A DNA stretch of 64,000 bases from the NCBI RefSeq assembly GCF_004345665.1, contig NZ_SLWR01000015.1, forward strand, positions 62,001 to 126,000, given 5' to 3'. Of the stretch, positions 24,271 through 31,968 are shown one piece after another. Position 1 is the first letter of the stretch, and each line of letters starts with the position of its first letter. A program made the position numbers and the translations under genes. A model generated the notes under the pieces. That model made no database searches. It was not told the origin of the DNA and saw only the letters and a list, made by a program, of their open reading frames with translations. This stretch comes from Kribbella antiqua (GTDB lineage Bacteria > Actinomycetota > Actinomycetes > Propionibacteriales > Kribbellaceae).

Positions 24271-24983
24271 TAGTGCCAGTAGTAGCGGCCGTCTGCGTTC
24301 CAGGTGAGGGGGACAGTGGTGCGGTTGGTGAAGGCCATGCCCAGGCCGCGGGCGATCTCGAGGGTGCGGGAGAGCTGGAGGGAGTAGGGGTGCTGGTTGT
24401 CGTCCCACCACTGCTCGAACTGGGTGATGCAGGTTTGGCCGGTGTAGTACGGGTTGGAGCAGGGGTGCGGCGGGAGCCACTTCTGCAGGTGGCGGAACTT
24501 GACCGTGGTCGAGCCGTTCGGGGGCTTGATAGTGCCGGTGGCGTCGAGGCAGTAGCCGGTGGTGGGGATGTTCCACTTCACGTAGTGCTGACGGCCGCCG
24601 GCTGAGGGTAGGTCGGTCATGTTGGCGCAGGAGGCGTCGCCGATCTTCTCCGACGTGACCCGCTGGACCTGCGTGAGCGGGCGACCGGCGCCGTCGTTGT
24701 ACCCATCGAGCAGGATCCAGTCACCGTCGTGGATGAAGTGCTCGGCGGATTTTGGCGGCCACGCGGCCGGGTCGCCCCAGGAGATGTCCGACTCCGTGGC
24801 GCTCAGCGGTGTCCACGCCCACTGGCCGGCGGCGGACTGCCCCGCCCAGTACTGCCCGGCCGACTTCTCGAACATGAGGGAATACTGGCCGTAGTTCTCG
24901 GTCGCGGCCGACGCGCTCGTCGAAGCCAGGGTCGGTACGGCGACAAGGGCGGCGAGCAGCAGTGCCAGCTTCTTCTTCCGCAT
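24267..24983 (-). CDS. Secreted protein of unknown function
   Basis: A 238-residue protein with a clear Sec signal peptide (MRKKKLALLLAALVAVPTLASTSASA, cut after residue 26). The mature part is rich in Trp, Tyr and Gly, with five or six cysteines (SCANM, GYCLD, PHPCSNP, QTCITQ) that could form disulfides. No domain recognised. It has its own divergent promoter region shared with the alpha/beta hydrolase gene (114-base gap). Confidence 0.6.
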   Translation of the reverse strand: MRKKKLALLLAALVAVPTLASTSASAATENYGQYSLMFEKSAGQYWAGQSAAGQWAWTPLSATESDISWGDPAAWPPKSAEHFIHDGDWILLDGYNDGAGRPLTQVQRVTSEKIGDASCANMTDLPSAGGRQHYVKWNIPTTGYCLDATGTIKPPNGSTTVKFRHLQKWLPPHPCSNPYYTGQTCITQFEQWWDDNQHPYSLQLSRTLEIARGLGMAFTNRTTVPLTWNADGRYYWHY

Positions 24984-25097
24984 GAAGGGCGAGATTAATG
25001 CCGACCGGGTGCAGGTTGAGTTCCTGTTCCGGTACGCCGGACCGGTCTAGGCTCACAAACACGAGCCCGGAATCGGGCCCAACGCAGGAGGTCAGTC

Positions 25098-25967
25098 ATG
25101 CCGGATGCCGTCACCCACACCATCGATGTCCCCGGAGCGACACTGACGTACGACGTACGCGGTGAGCTCGCCGAGCTCGACCAACCTGTGCTGATGCTGT
25201 TCGGTTCACCGATGGGCGCGAGCGGATTCCCAACCCTGGCGTCGTACTTCACCGATCGCACGGTCGTCACGTACGACCCACGAGGCGTCGATCGGAGCGT
25301 CCGCACCGACGGCGCCGGCGACGTGTCGCCGGACCTGCACGCGGCAGACCTGGCCAGTCTGATCGAGACACTCGACGTGGGACCGGTCGACCTCTTCGCG
25401 ACGAGCGGAGGCGCGGTCAACGCACTGGCGCTGACCGCCAAACGACCAGACCTGATCCACACCCTGGTCGCCCACGAACCACCACTGGCCTCGATCCTGC
25501 CTGACAGCGAGGCTGCGCTGGCGGCGTGCGCGGACATCTGCGAGACCTACCAGCGCGACGGTCTGGGCGCGGGGATGGCCAAATTCATCGCGTTGGTGGG
25601 GTTCGAGGGCGAGATCCCAGCCGACTACAGCAAGCAGCCGGCCCCGGACCCGGCGATGTTCGGCCTGCCGACCGAAGACGACGGTTCCCGCAACGATCCT
25701 CTGCTCGCCCAGACCGTTCGCCCGGTCACGTCGTACCAACCCGACTTCGACGCCCTCGACAAGGCCAAAGACCGCATCATCATGGCCGTCGGCGAGGAGT
25801 CCTCCCAGCAACTAGCCGGCCGCGGCAGCGCAGCAGTCGCCACGCGTTTGGGTCTCGCCCCGGTCACCTTCCCCTCCAACCACGGCGGCTTCCTCGGCGA
25901 CGAGTACGGCATGCCAGGCAAACCAGAAGAATTCGCCACCAAACTCCGCGAGGTCCTCACCGACTGA
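25098..25967 (+). CDS. Alpha/beta-hydrolase
   Basis: A 289-residue hydrolase-fold enzyme. The nucleophile elbow is ATSGGA with Ser103, the oxyanion strand is LMLFGSPMGASG (32-43), and YDPRGVDRS (59-67) is the typical post-strand-4 motif. The catalytic histidine is likely in PSNHGGFLGD near 263. CGCAGGAGG lies upstream of the ATG. No signal peptide, so cytosolic; perhaps an esterase or epoxide-hydrolase relative, substrate unknown. Confidence 0.8.
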   Translation: MPDAVTHTIDVPGATLTYDVRGELAELDQPVLMLFGSPMGASGFPTLASYFTDRTVVTYDPRGVDRSVRTDGAGDVSPDLHAADLASLIETLDVGPVDLFATSGGAVNALALTAKRPDLIHTLVAHEPPLASILPDSEAALAACADICETYQRDGLGAGMAKFIALVGFEGEIPADYSKQPAPDPAMFGLPTEDDGSRNDPLLAQTVRPVTSYQPDFDALDKAKDRIIMAVGEESSQQLAGRGSAAVATRLGLAPVTFPSNHGGFLGDEYGMPGKPEEFATKLREVLTD

Positions 25968-26119
25968 CCAACCCCAAGGCACCGAGCCCAGTGCTGACGA
26001 TCCCGGCGCCGGTCATCGCGTGGCGCCGTACCCACTCCACCGGTACGGCGCCACGCGACCCACGCCCTTGGATCCGGGGTCTGGAGGGGGCGGGAGACAG
26101 GATCTGATTAGCTGGGGTT

Positions 26120-26491
26120 ATGACTGAGAAGCCAGAGATCGACTTTCCGGACGGTCCGCCGCCGGCGGATCTCGAGATCACCGACATCACCGTGGGCGAC
26201 GGCGACGAGGCCAAGGCCGGTTCGCGAGTGAATGTTCACTACGTGGGTGTTGCCCACTCCACCGGCGAGGAGTTCGACGCGTCGTACAACCGGGGCGCGC
26301 CGCTGGCCTTCCAGCTCGGCGTCGGCCAGGTCATCCAGGGCTGGGACACCGGCGTACAGGGCATGAAGGTCGGCGGCCGGCGCAAGCTCGTCATCCCGCC
26401 GCACCTCGGCTACGGCGACCGCGGCGCCGGCGGGGCGATCAAGCCCGGCGAAACCCTCATCTTCGTAGTAGACCTCCTCAGCGTCAGCTGA
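26120..26491 (+). CDS. FKBP-type peptidyl-prolyl cis-trans isomerase
   Basis: A 123-residue, single-domain FKBP that catalyses Xaa-Pro isomerisation. The family blocks are complete: NVHYVGVAHSTGEEFDASYNRG, the VIQGWDTGVQGMKVGGRRKLVIPP core carrying the active-site Trp, GYGDRGAGGAIKPGETLIFVVDLL. It lacks a signal peptide, so it acts in the cytosol. A single-gene unit followed by a strong hairpin. Confidence 0.93.
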   Translation: MTEKPEIDFPDGPPPADLEITDITVGDGDEAKAGSRVNVHYVGVAHSTGEEFDASYNRGAPLAFQLGVGQVIQGWDTGVQGMKVGGRRKLVIPPHLGYGDRGAGGAIKPGETLIFVVDLLSVS

Positions 26492-26540
26492 CCGCCACCC
26501 GGCCCCCCGTCGAGCACACCCCGACGGAGCGGCTCCCTGA

Positions 26541-26568
26541 GCTCCTCCCGGCCCACCCCGGGAGGAGC
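26541..26568 (+). terminator. FKBP gene terminator hairpin
   Basis: Perfect 11-bp stem GCTCCTCCCGG / CCGGGAGGAGC with a 6-base loop, 50 bases after the FKBP stop. No U-tract. Confidence 0.6.
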
Positions 26569-26763
26569 CGCACCATCCCCACCCAGCCGACCGGTCACCC
26601 AACCACCCCGGCTTCCCCAGCCGCTGACCCCGCCGCCGAACCACCTCGAGCGCGAACCCTCCTGCGAAATCGCGACAGGGCGCCGTGGTGTGGGTCAGAA
26701 TGGCGCGGAGGTTCCGTAGTTGTACTCATCCGCTTCGCCCAGCGGTTGGTTTGACTGGGAGGC

Positions 26764-27381
26764 ATGACGACGATGGTTGCGACCACGGTTCCCACCACGC
26801 GGGTGAGCTGGCTGCGGTACGGCGCTCTGGCCGCGAAGCTGATCCTGTTCGCTTTGTTGCTGTCGGCACTCATCTGGCCGGACCTGAGTGGGATCAAGGG
26901 CAAGGCATCGACCGCCCGGCTCGTCATCTACCCGCTCGGCGTGATGGTGCTTCCGCTGTGGTGGTGGGCGTACGGACGGGCGAAGAGCAAGCTGCACACC
27001 AGCTTCCCGTGGCACGCCGATCTGCTGATGACGCTGCCGTGGGTGCTGGATTTGATCGGCAACCGGCTGAACCTGTTCGACACCGTCAGCTGGTGGGACG
27101 ACGCCATGCACTTCATCCTGTGGGGCTTCCTCACCGCGGGGGTACTGCTCGCCTTCGGACCGAGAGACCTCACGCGCGCACTGACCGCCTTCGTCGCCCT
27201 AGGCTTCGGCGCAACCGCAGCCGTCGTCTGGGAGGTCGGCGAGTACTACGCCTTCATCCGCAACTCCTCCGAACTCCAAACGGCGTACACCGACACCCTC
27301 GGCGACCTAGCCCTCGGCACCCTGGGCGCCCTCCTGGCCGGCCTCATCATCCACCGAGCCCGCAGCCGCGTCCGCACCTGA
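26764..27381 (+). CDS. DUF2238-like (YjdF-type) membrane protein
   Basis: A 205-residue protein with five or six membrane helices. Conserved-looking blocks are WWDDAMHFILWGFL (about 116-129), VVWEVGEYYAF (about 159-169) and YTDTLGDLALGTLGALLAG (about 179-197). These follow the D-x3-H, W-E-x-x-E and T-D-T-x-x-D pattern of DUF2238 proteins, and the polar residues inside helices suggest a metal or substrate site. Function of the family is unknown. The start at 26764 follows GGGAGGC. Confidence 0.6.
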   Translation: MTTMVATTVPTTRVSWLRYGALAAKLILFALLLSALIWPDLSGIKGKASTARLVIYPLGVMVLPLWWWAYGRAKSKLHTSFPWHADLLMTLPWVLDLIGNRLNLFDTVSWWDDAMHFILWGFLTAGVLLAFGPRDLTRALTAFVALGFGATAAVVWEVGEYYAFIRNSSELQTAYTDTLGDLALGTLGALLAGLIIHRARSRVRT

Positions 27382-27606
27382 CCGCACGCGCACGCCAGCT
27401 GTTCCAGGCGTACGCCGGCAACAGGGGAGCCGGCGTACGACGAACACCACGCGTGCGCGGATCCCGGCCGACCCGGCAGCCGCACGCCTGCACCCGCCGC
27501 GTCGCTTTCCGGAAACTTCTGGTCGCTGAGCGCAGACTATGTTCCGAAGATCGGAGGGAGTTCCCCGGAGCCAAGCGGATGAACCACCAGCCGAGCGGGT
27601 GCCGGC

Positions 27607-27860
27607 CGCGAGGAACCGCCGGAGGTGCCGGAGGTGAGAAACCGCCGGAGGTGCCGCGCGCGAGGAACCGCCGGAGGTGCCGCGAGCGAGAAACGATCGG
27701 AGGTGCCGCGAGCGAGAAACCGCCGGGGTGCCGGGCGCGAGGAACTGCGGGGGGTGCCGGGCGAGTGCCGGGCGCGAGAAACCGCCGGGCGGGCGCGACG
27801 AACCGCCGGCGGGTGCCGGGCGCGAGAAACCGCCGGGATTCCGGAGGCGAGGAACTGCCG
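27607..27860. repeat. Imperfect ~26-bp tandem repeat array, about ten copies
   Basis: Units run roughly GCGAGAAACCGCCGGAGGTG, with the AAC word recurring at 27614, 27640, 27666, 27692, 27718, 27743, 27780, 27801, 27828 and 27853. The spacing is mostly 25-27 bases, with one 37 and one 21. Copies vary and the period is not a multiple of three. The array fills most of the 27382-27892 gap, which I find free of genes, and lies just downstream of the siderophore transporter operon. No spacer-plus-constant-repeat pattern, so not CRISPR. Confidence 0.8.
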
Positions 27861-27892
27861 GCCCTGTGCCGCTTCCTGTCCCCTCGGGAACC

Positions 27893-28822
27893 TCAGCGGG
27901 TGGGTGGGCGGCGGACGCCGTTGGCGGCGGCGGTGGCGGCTAGGGCCTGGGCGGCTGGGTTGTCGGAGCCCGCGCCGACGGCGGGGGTGTCCGGCCCACC
28001 GCTGGCGAAGGTGTCTGTGCGGGTGGTGTGGCGGCCGATGGGGACGACCATGGGGGTGCCGGCGACCGGGTCGGGGATGACCTTGACGGCGAGACCGAAG
28101 ACGTCCTGGACGACGGTCTCGGTGATCACCTCGCGCGGGTTGCCCTCGGCAACGATTGCGCCGTCCTTCATCGCGATCAGGTGGTCGCCGAAGCGGCAGG
28201 CCTGGTTCAGGTCGTGCAGCACCAGCACGATGGTGCGCTCCTCTTGCTTGTTCAGATCGACCAGCAGGTCCAGCACTTCGAACTGATGCGTCAGATCGAG
28301 GAACGTCGTCGGCTCGTCCAGCAGCAGTATGTCGGTCTCCTGCGCCAGCGCCATCGCGATCCACACCCGCTGCCGCTGTCCGCCCGACAGTTCGTCGATC
28401 GGCCGGTCCGCGATCGAGAGCACATCGGTCGACGTCATCGCGTCCGCAACCGCGAGATCGTCGGTCTTGGTCCACTGCCGGATCCACCGGGTCCGCGGAT
28501 ACCGCCCGCGTCCGACCAGGTCGGCGACGGTGATCCCCTCCGGCGCGGTCGGTGACTGAGGCAACAATCCCAGCTTGGTCGCGACCTCGCGGGTCGGGAT
28601 CGACTGGATGCTCTTGCCGTCCAGCAGCACCGTCCCACGCGTCGGCTTCAGCAGCCGTGCCAGCGTCTTCAGCAGCGTCGACTTTCCGCACGCGTTGGCG
28701 CCGACGATGACGGTGATCTTTCCGGTCGGAATCCGCACCGACAGGTCGTGGATGATCTCCCGCTGGTCATAACCGACGGCCAGGCCGTCGGCGGCCAAAC
28801 TGTGGTCCACGGAGTTCTCCAT
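27893..28822 (-). CDS. Siderophore ABC transporter ATP-binding protein
   Basis: A 309-residue ATPase of the FepC/FecE class. Walker A is GANACGKST (41-49), the signature LSGGQRQR lies near 143-150, Walker B is ILLLDEPTTFLD, and the switch histidine is in LVLHDLNQA. It energises ferric-siderophore import through the two FecCD permeases encoded just upstream (3-base gap). Beyond residue 265 there is a disordered Ala/Pro/Gly tail not needed for the fold. No substrate-binding lipoprotein is encoded nearby. Confidence 0.92.
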   Translation of the reverse strand: MENSVDHSLAADGLAVGYDQREIIHDLSVRIPTGKITVIVGANACGKSTLLKTLARLLKPTRGTVLLDGKSIQSIPTREVATKLGLLPQSPTAPEGITVADLVGRGRYPRTRWIRQWTKTDDLAVADAMTSTDVLSIADRPIDELSGGQRQRVWIAMALAQETDILLLDEPTTFLDLTHQFEVLDLLVDLNKQEERTIVLVLHDLNQACRFGDHLIAMKDGAIVAEGNPREVITETVVQDVFGLAVKVIPDPVAGTPMVVPIGRHTTRTDTFASGGPDTPAVGAGSDNPAAQALAATAAANGVRRPPTR

Positions 28823-28825
28823 CTC

Positions 28826-29869
28826 TCAGCCACCACTCCCCACCCGGTTGGCCCGGGCAAGCAGGAACATCAGGTACGGCGCTCCGACCACGCCGGTCAC
28901 CACACCGACCGGCAGCTGGGTCTCGCCGAACGCATGCTGCGCGATCAGATCGGACACGGCCACCACCAGCGCACCGAGCAACGCCGACGCGATCATCGCC
29001 GGCCCAGGCGAGCGAGTCAGCCGCCGCGCGATCGGCGGCGCGACGAACGCCACGAACCCGATCGGCCCGGCCGCCGCGGTCGCCACCGCCGCGAGCAGTA
29101 CGGCGATCACGATCAGCCCGAGCCGCGAGCTCTCCACCCGCAACCCCAGCCCGTACGCCGTCTCGTCGCCAAGCTGCAGAATCCGCAACCGATGAACCAA
29201 GTACACGGTCAACGGCGTCAGCACGGCCAAAGTGAGACCCATCGACCGGACATTCGACCAGTCCCGGCCGTTCAGGCTGCCGGTCAGCCAGATCAACGCC
29301 TGCTGGGCAATCTCGACCCTTGCCTTGGTCAACAAGTACGACGTGACGCTGGTGGCGATCGCACCGATGCCGATACCGATCAGGATCAGCCGATAGCTCG
29401 ACACACCGTGTCGCCAGGCCAGCACGTACATGACGAACGCGGTCAGCACCGCACCAGCAATAGCGAGGAGCGACACCGCCACCCCGGTCAGCCCCAGCGT
29501 GACGATCGCGAAGACGGCGAACGCGCTGGCGCCGTACGTGACTCCGATGATGTCGGGGCTGGCCAGCGGGTTGCGGGCGATGCTCTGGAAGATCGCGCCG
29601 GACATCCCGAGCGCGGCGCCGACCATCAGGCCGGTCAGTGCCCTGGGCAACCGAAGCCGGTTGACGATGAACTCGGTCGCCTTGTCGCCGCCACCGAACA
29701 GCGTCTTAACCACGTCGATCACGGGGATCTTGAAGTCGCCCAGCGACAGCGAGACGCAGAAGGTCGCGAAGACGACGAGGGCCAGCGTTGCCGCGACAAC
29801 GACGTACCGGGTCTGCCGGGCCGCGCGGGCCCGGGCGACGATCTGAACCGCGTCGGCAGTCGTCGTCAT
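28826..29869 (-). CDS. FecCD-family iron-siderophore permease (second)
   Basis: A 347-residue permease with about nine or ten helices, FepG-like. Family blocks: LRLPRALTGLMVGAALGMSGAIFQSIARNPLASPDIIG (about 72-109) and the coupling region GPIGFVAFVAPPIARRL (about 267-283). It pairs with the adjacent FepD-like permease (1-bp overlap) and the downstream ATPase to form the inner-membrane channel. Confidence 0.92.
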   Translation of the reverse strand: MTTTADAVQIVARARAARQTRYVVVAATLALVVFATFCVSLSLGDFKIPVIDVVKTLFGGGDKATEFIVNRLRLPRALTGLMVGAALGMSGAIFQSIARNPLASPDIIGVTYGASAFAVFAIVTLGLTGVAVSLLAIAGAVLTAFVMYVLAWRHGVSSYRLILIGIGIGAIATSVTSYLLTKARVEIAQQALIWLTGSLNGRDWSNVRSMGLTLAVLTPLTVYLVHRLRILQLGDETAYGLGLRVESSRLGLIVIAVLLAAVATAAAGPIGFVAFVAPPIARRLTRSPGPAMIASALLGALVVAVSDLIAQHAFGETQLPVGVVTGVVGAPYLMFLLARANRVGSGG

Positions 29870-30936
29870 CAGAGGTTCGCCAGCTTCCGGCGGCGTACGA
29901 GCGCGATGAAGAACGGCGCACCGATGACGGCGGTGACGATGCCGACCTGCAGCTCACCGGGCTGCGCGACGACCCGGCCGAGTACGTCGGAGCCGAGCAG
30001 CAGGATGGGTGACAGCAGCATCGAATACGGCAGGATCCAGCGGTAGTCCGGGCCGGTCACCAGCCGGGCCACGTGCGGAATCGTCAGCCCGATGAAACCG
30101 ATCGGTCCCGCGGCCGCGGTGGCAGCACCACACAGCAGTACGACGACCAGGGCGACGAACAGCCGGGCCAGGCCGACCCGTTGGCCGAGCGACTTCGCCA
30201 CCTCGTCGCCCAGCGATAGGGCGTTGAGCACACGCCCCGAAACCAGCGCCAGCACGATCCCGATCAGGATGAACGGCGCGACCTGCCCGGCGATGTCGGA
30301 GCCACGGCCGGCCAGCGATCCGACCGCCCAGAACCGGAACTGGTCGAAGGTGTCGACGTCACCGATCAACAGTGCCGTCGTCAGCGAGCCGAGCATCGCC
30401 GTCATCGCCGCACCCGCCAGCGCCAGCTTCACCGGCGTCGCGCCTTCCCGGCCCAACGAGCCGAGCAGATACACCGCAACCGACGCGGCCGCCGCACCGG
30501 CGAACGCGAGCCAGACGTACGACGTCAGGCTCGACAGCCCGAACCAATAGATGCCCGCGACGACAAACAGCGCAGCACCCCCGTTGACACCGAGGATGCC
30601 TGGGTCGGCGAGCGGATTCCTGGTCACGCCCTGCATCAGCGCTCCGGACAGACCCAGCGCCGCGCCGACCAGCAACCCGATCACGGTCCGCGGTACACGC
30701 AGCGAGCGAATGATCACATGGTCGGTGTCCGCGGCGTTGTAGTGGCGCAAGGCATCGAGCACCGTCGACAGCGGGATCTGCTTCGAACCCACCGCGATGC
30801 TGAGCAGCGTCACCAGCACCAGCAACGCGAAACACCCGATCAGCCCGAAGAGGAGCGTGGCCCGCCGAGTGCGCCGCGGCCGCGCGGGAGCGACGGCGGT
30901 CTCGGACGTGTCGGCGAGAGCGCTGGGCGGGGGCAT
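29869..30936 (-). CDS. FecCD-family iron-siderophore permease (first)
   Basis: A 355-residue permease, FepD-like, the first gene of the operon. Contains LRVPRTVIGLLVGAALGLSGALMQGVTRNPLADPGILG and GPIGFIGLTIPHVARLV, the parallel blocks to those of its partner. The N-terminal 30 residues are polar and basic, then about nine helices. The iron box 18 bases before its start indicates repression by an iron-loaded DmdR/IdeR regulator. Confidence 0.92.
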   Translation of the reverse strand: MPPPSALADTSETAVAPARPRRTRRATLLFGLIGCFALLVLVTLLSIAVGSKQIPLSTVLDALRHYNAADTDHVIIRSLRVPRTVIGLLVGAALGLSGALMQGVTRNPLADPGILGVNGGAALFVVAGIYWFGLSSLTSYVWLAFAGAAAASVAVYLLGSLGREGATPVKLALAGAAMTAMLGSLTTALLIGDVDTFDQFRFWAVGSLAGRGSDIAGQVAPFILIGIVLALVSGRVLNALSLGDEVAKSLGQRVGLARLFVALVVVLLCGAATAAAGPIGFIGLTIPHVARLVTGPDYRWILPYSMLLSPILLLGSDVLGRVVAQPGELQVGIVTAVIGAPFFIALVRRRKLANL

Positions 30937-30953
30937 TGGACTTTGGGATCCTC

Positions 30954-30972
30954 TTAGGTAAGGCTAACCTCT
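30954..30972. promoter_or_regulatory. DmdR/IdeR-type iron box
   Basis: TTAGGTAAGGCTAACCTCT matches 16 of 19 positions of the actinobacterial iron-box consensus TTAGGTTAGGCTAACCTAA. It lies between the divergent permease operon and the siderophore-interacting-protein gene, so one site could control both under iron-replete conditions. Confidence 0.85.
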
Positions 30973-31079
30973 AGACGCCTCAGAATAACCCGGCCGTCCA
31001 CGGGTCCGAAACCTGAGCCTCCCCTGCTCTGTTTCCTGACCGGGGCGGTGGGGCGGGATAGCAAAGACATGGAGAAACC

Positions 31080-31892
31080 ATGACGACTGTGCTCGAGCGG
31101 CCGATCACGTTCGACTCGGTGCTCGCCACCGTGGCGGCGGTCGACGACCTCAGCCCGCACCTGCGCCGCGTGACCTTCGTCGCACCGCGGATCGCGGACG
31201 CCGTCACCGCGGGCCCCGACCAGCGGATCAAGGTGCTGCTCTCGCCGCCCGACGGCAGTGAGATCAAGCTGCCGACCGGCCCCGAGTGGTACCCGGAGTG
31301 GTGTGCGCAGCCGGTCGAAGAGCGCTTCATCATGCGGACCTACACCATCCGCGCGCTCCGTCCCGAGATCTCCGAGCTCGACGTCGAGTTCGTCCTGCAC
31401 GGCATCAACGGGCCGGCCTCCGCCTGGGTGAGCGAGGCCAAGCCGGGCGACCAGATTGGCCTGATCCTGCCGTTCGCGGTCGACACCACCAGCACCAAGG
31501 GCCTGCTGCACTCCGGTGTCGACTACGTCCCGCCGGCGACCAGCGTGCGCCGCGTGCTCGTCGCCGACGAGACCGCGCTGCCCGCGTTGGCCGGGATCCT
31601 CGAGCAGCTGCCGGCCGCCGTACACGCGACTGTCTTCGTCGAGGTGCCGGACGTCGCCGACATCCGCCCCCTGCCGACGCCGGGTACTGCGGACATCACC
31701 TGGGTCGCCCCCGGTCAGTTGCTCGAGGCCCTCAAAGCGGCCGATCTCCCGTACGACGCCGACTACGCCTGGGTGGCGGGTGAGTCCTCGATGATCAAGT
31801 CGGTCCGCCGGCACCTGGTCAACACCGTCGGCATGCCCAAGTCGGCCATCTCCTTCCAGGGCTACTGGAAACGCGGCGAAGCCCAGATCTGA
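31080..31892 (+). CDS. Siderophore-interacting protein (FAD-dependent ferric reductase)
   Basis: A 270-residue flavoreductase of the ViuB/YqjH SIP family, which frees iron from imported ferric siderophores by NAD(P)H-dependent reduction. The FAD-binding R-x-Y-T motif is MRTYTIR (Arg86-Thr89), then FVLHGINGPASAWVSEAKPGDQIG; the NAD-side C-terminal half contains YAWVAGESSMIKSVRRHL. A ribosome site GGAGAAACC precedes the ATG. Divergent from the uptake operon with the iron box between, completing an import-and-release set. Confidence 0.9.
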   Translation: MTTVLERPITFDSVLATVAAVDDLSPHLRRVTFVAPRIADAVTAGPDQRIKVLLSPPDGSEIKLPTGPEWYPEWCAQPVEERFIMRTYTIRALRPEISELDVEFVLHGINGPASAWVSEAKPGDQIGLILPFAVDTTSTKGLLHSGVDYVPPATSVRRVLVADETALPALAGILEQLPAAVHATVFVEVPDVADIRPLPTPGTADITWVAPGQLLEALKAADLPYDADYAWVAGESSMIKSVRRHLVNTVGMPKSAISFQGYWKRGEAQI

Positions 31893-31968
31893 CCAGTTCC
31901 GGAAACTGACCAGAAGCTGACAACGACGGCGGCCTCACCGGCAACCGAGGTCTGACACACTCCGCGCC

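Noticed and set aside
27607..27860. CRISPR array
   Set aside because: The units are contiguous with no unique spacers, diverge along their length, and no cas genes are present.
26685..28286. A 533-codon plus-strand frame across the 26-bp repeats
   Set aside because: It overlaps three real genes in the wrong frame or strand and its reading of the repeats changes phase with each unit.
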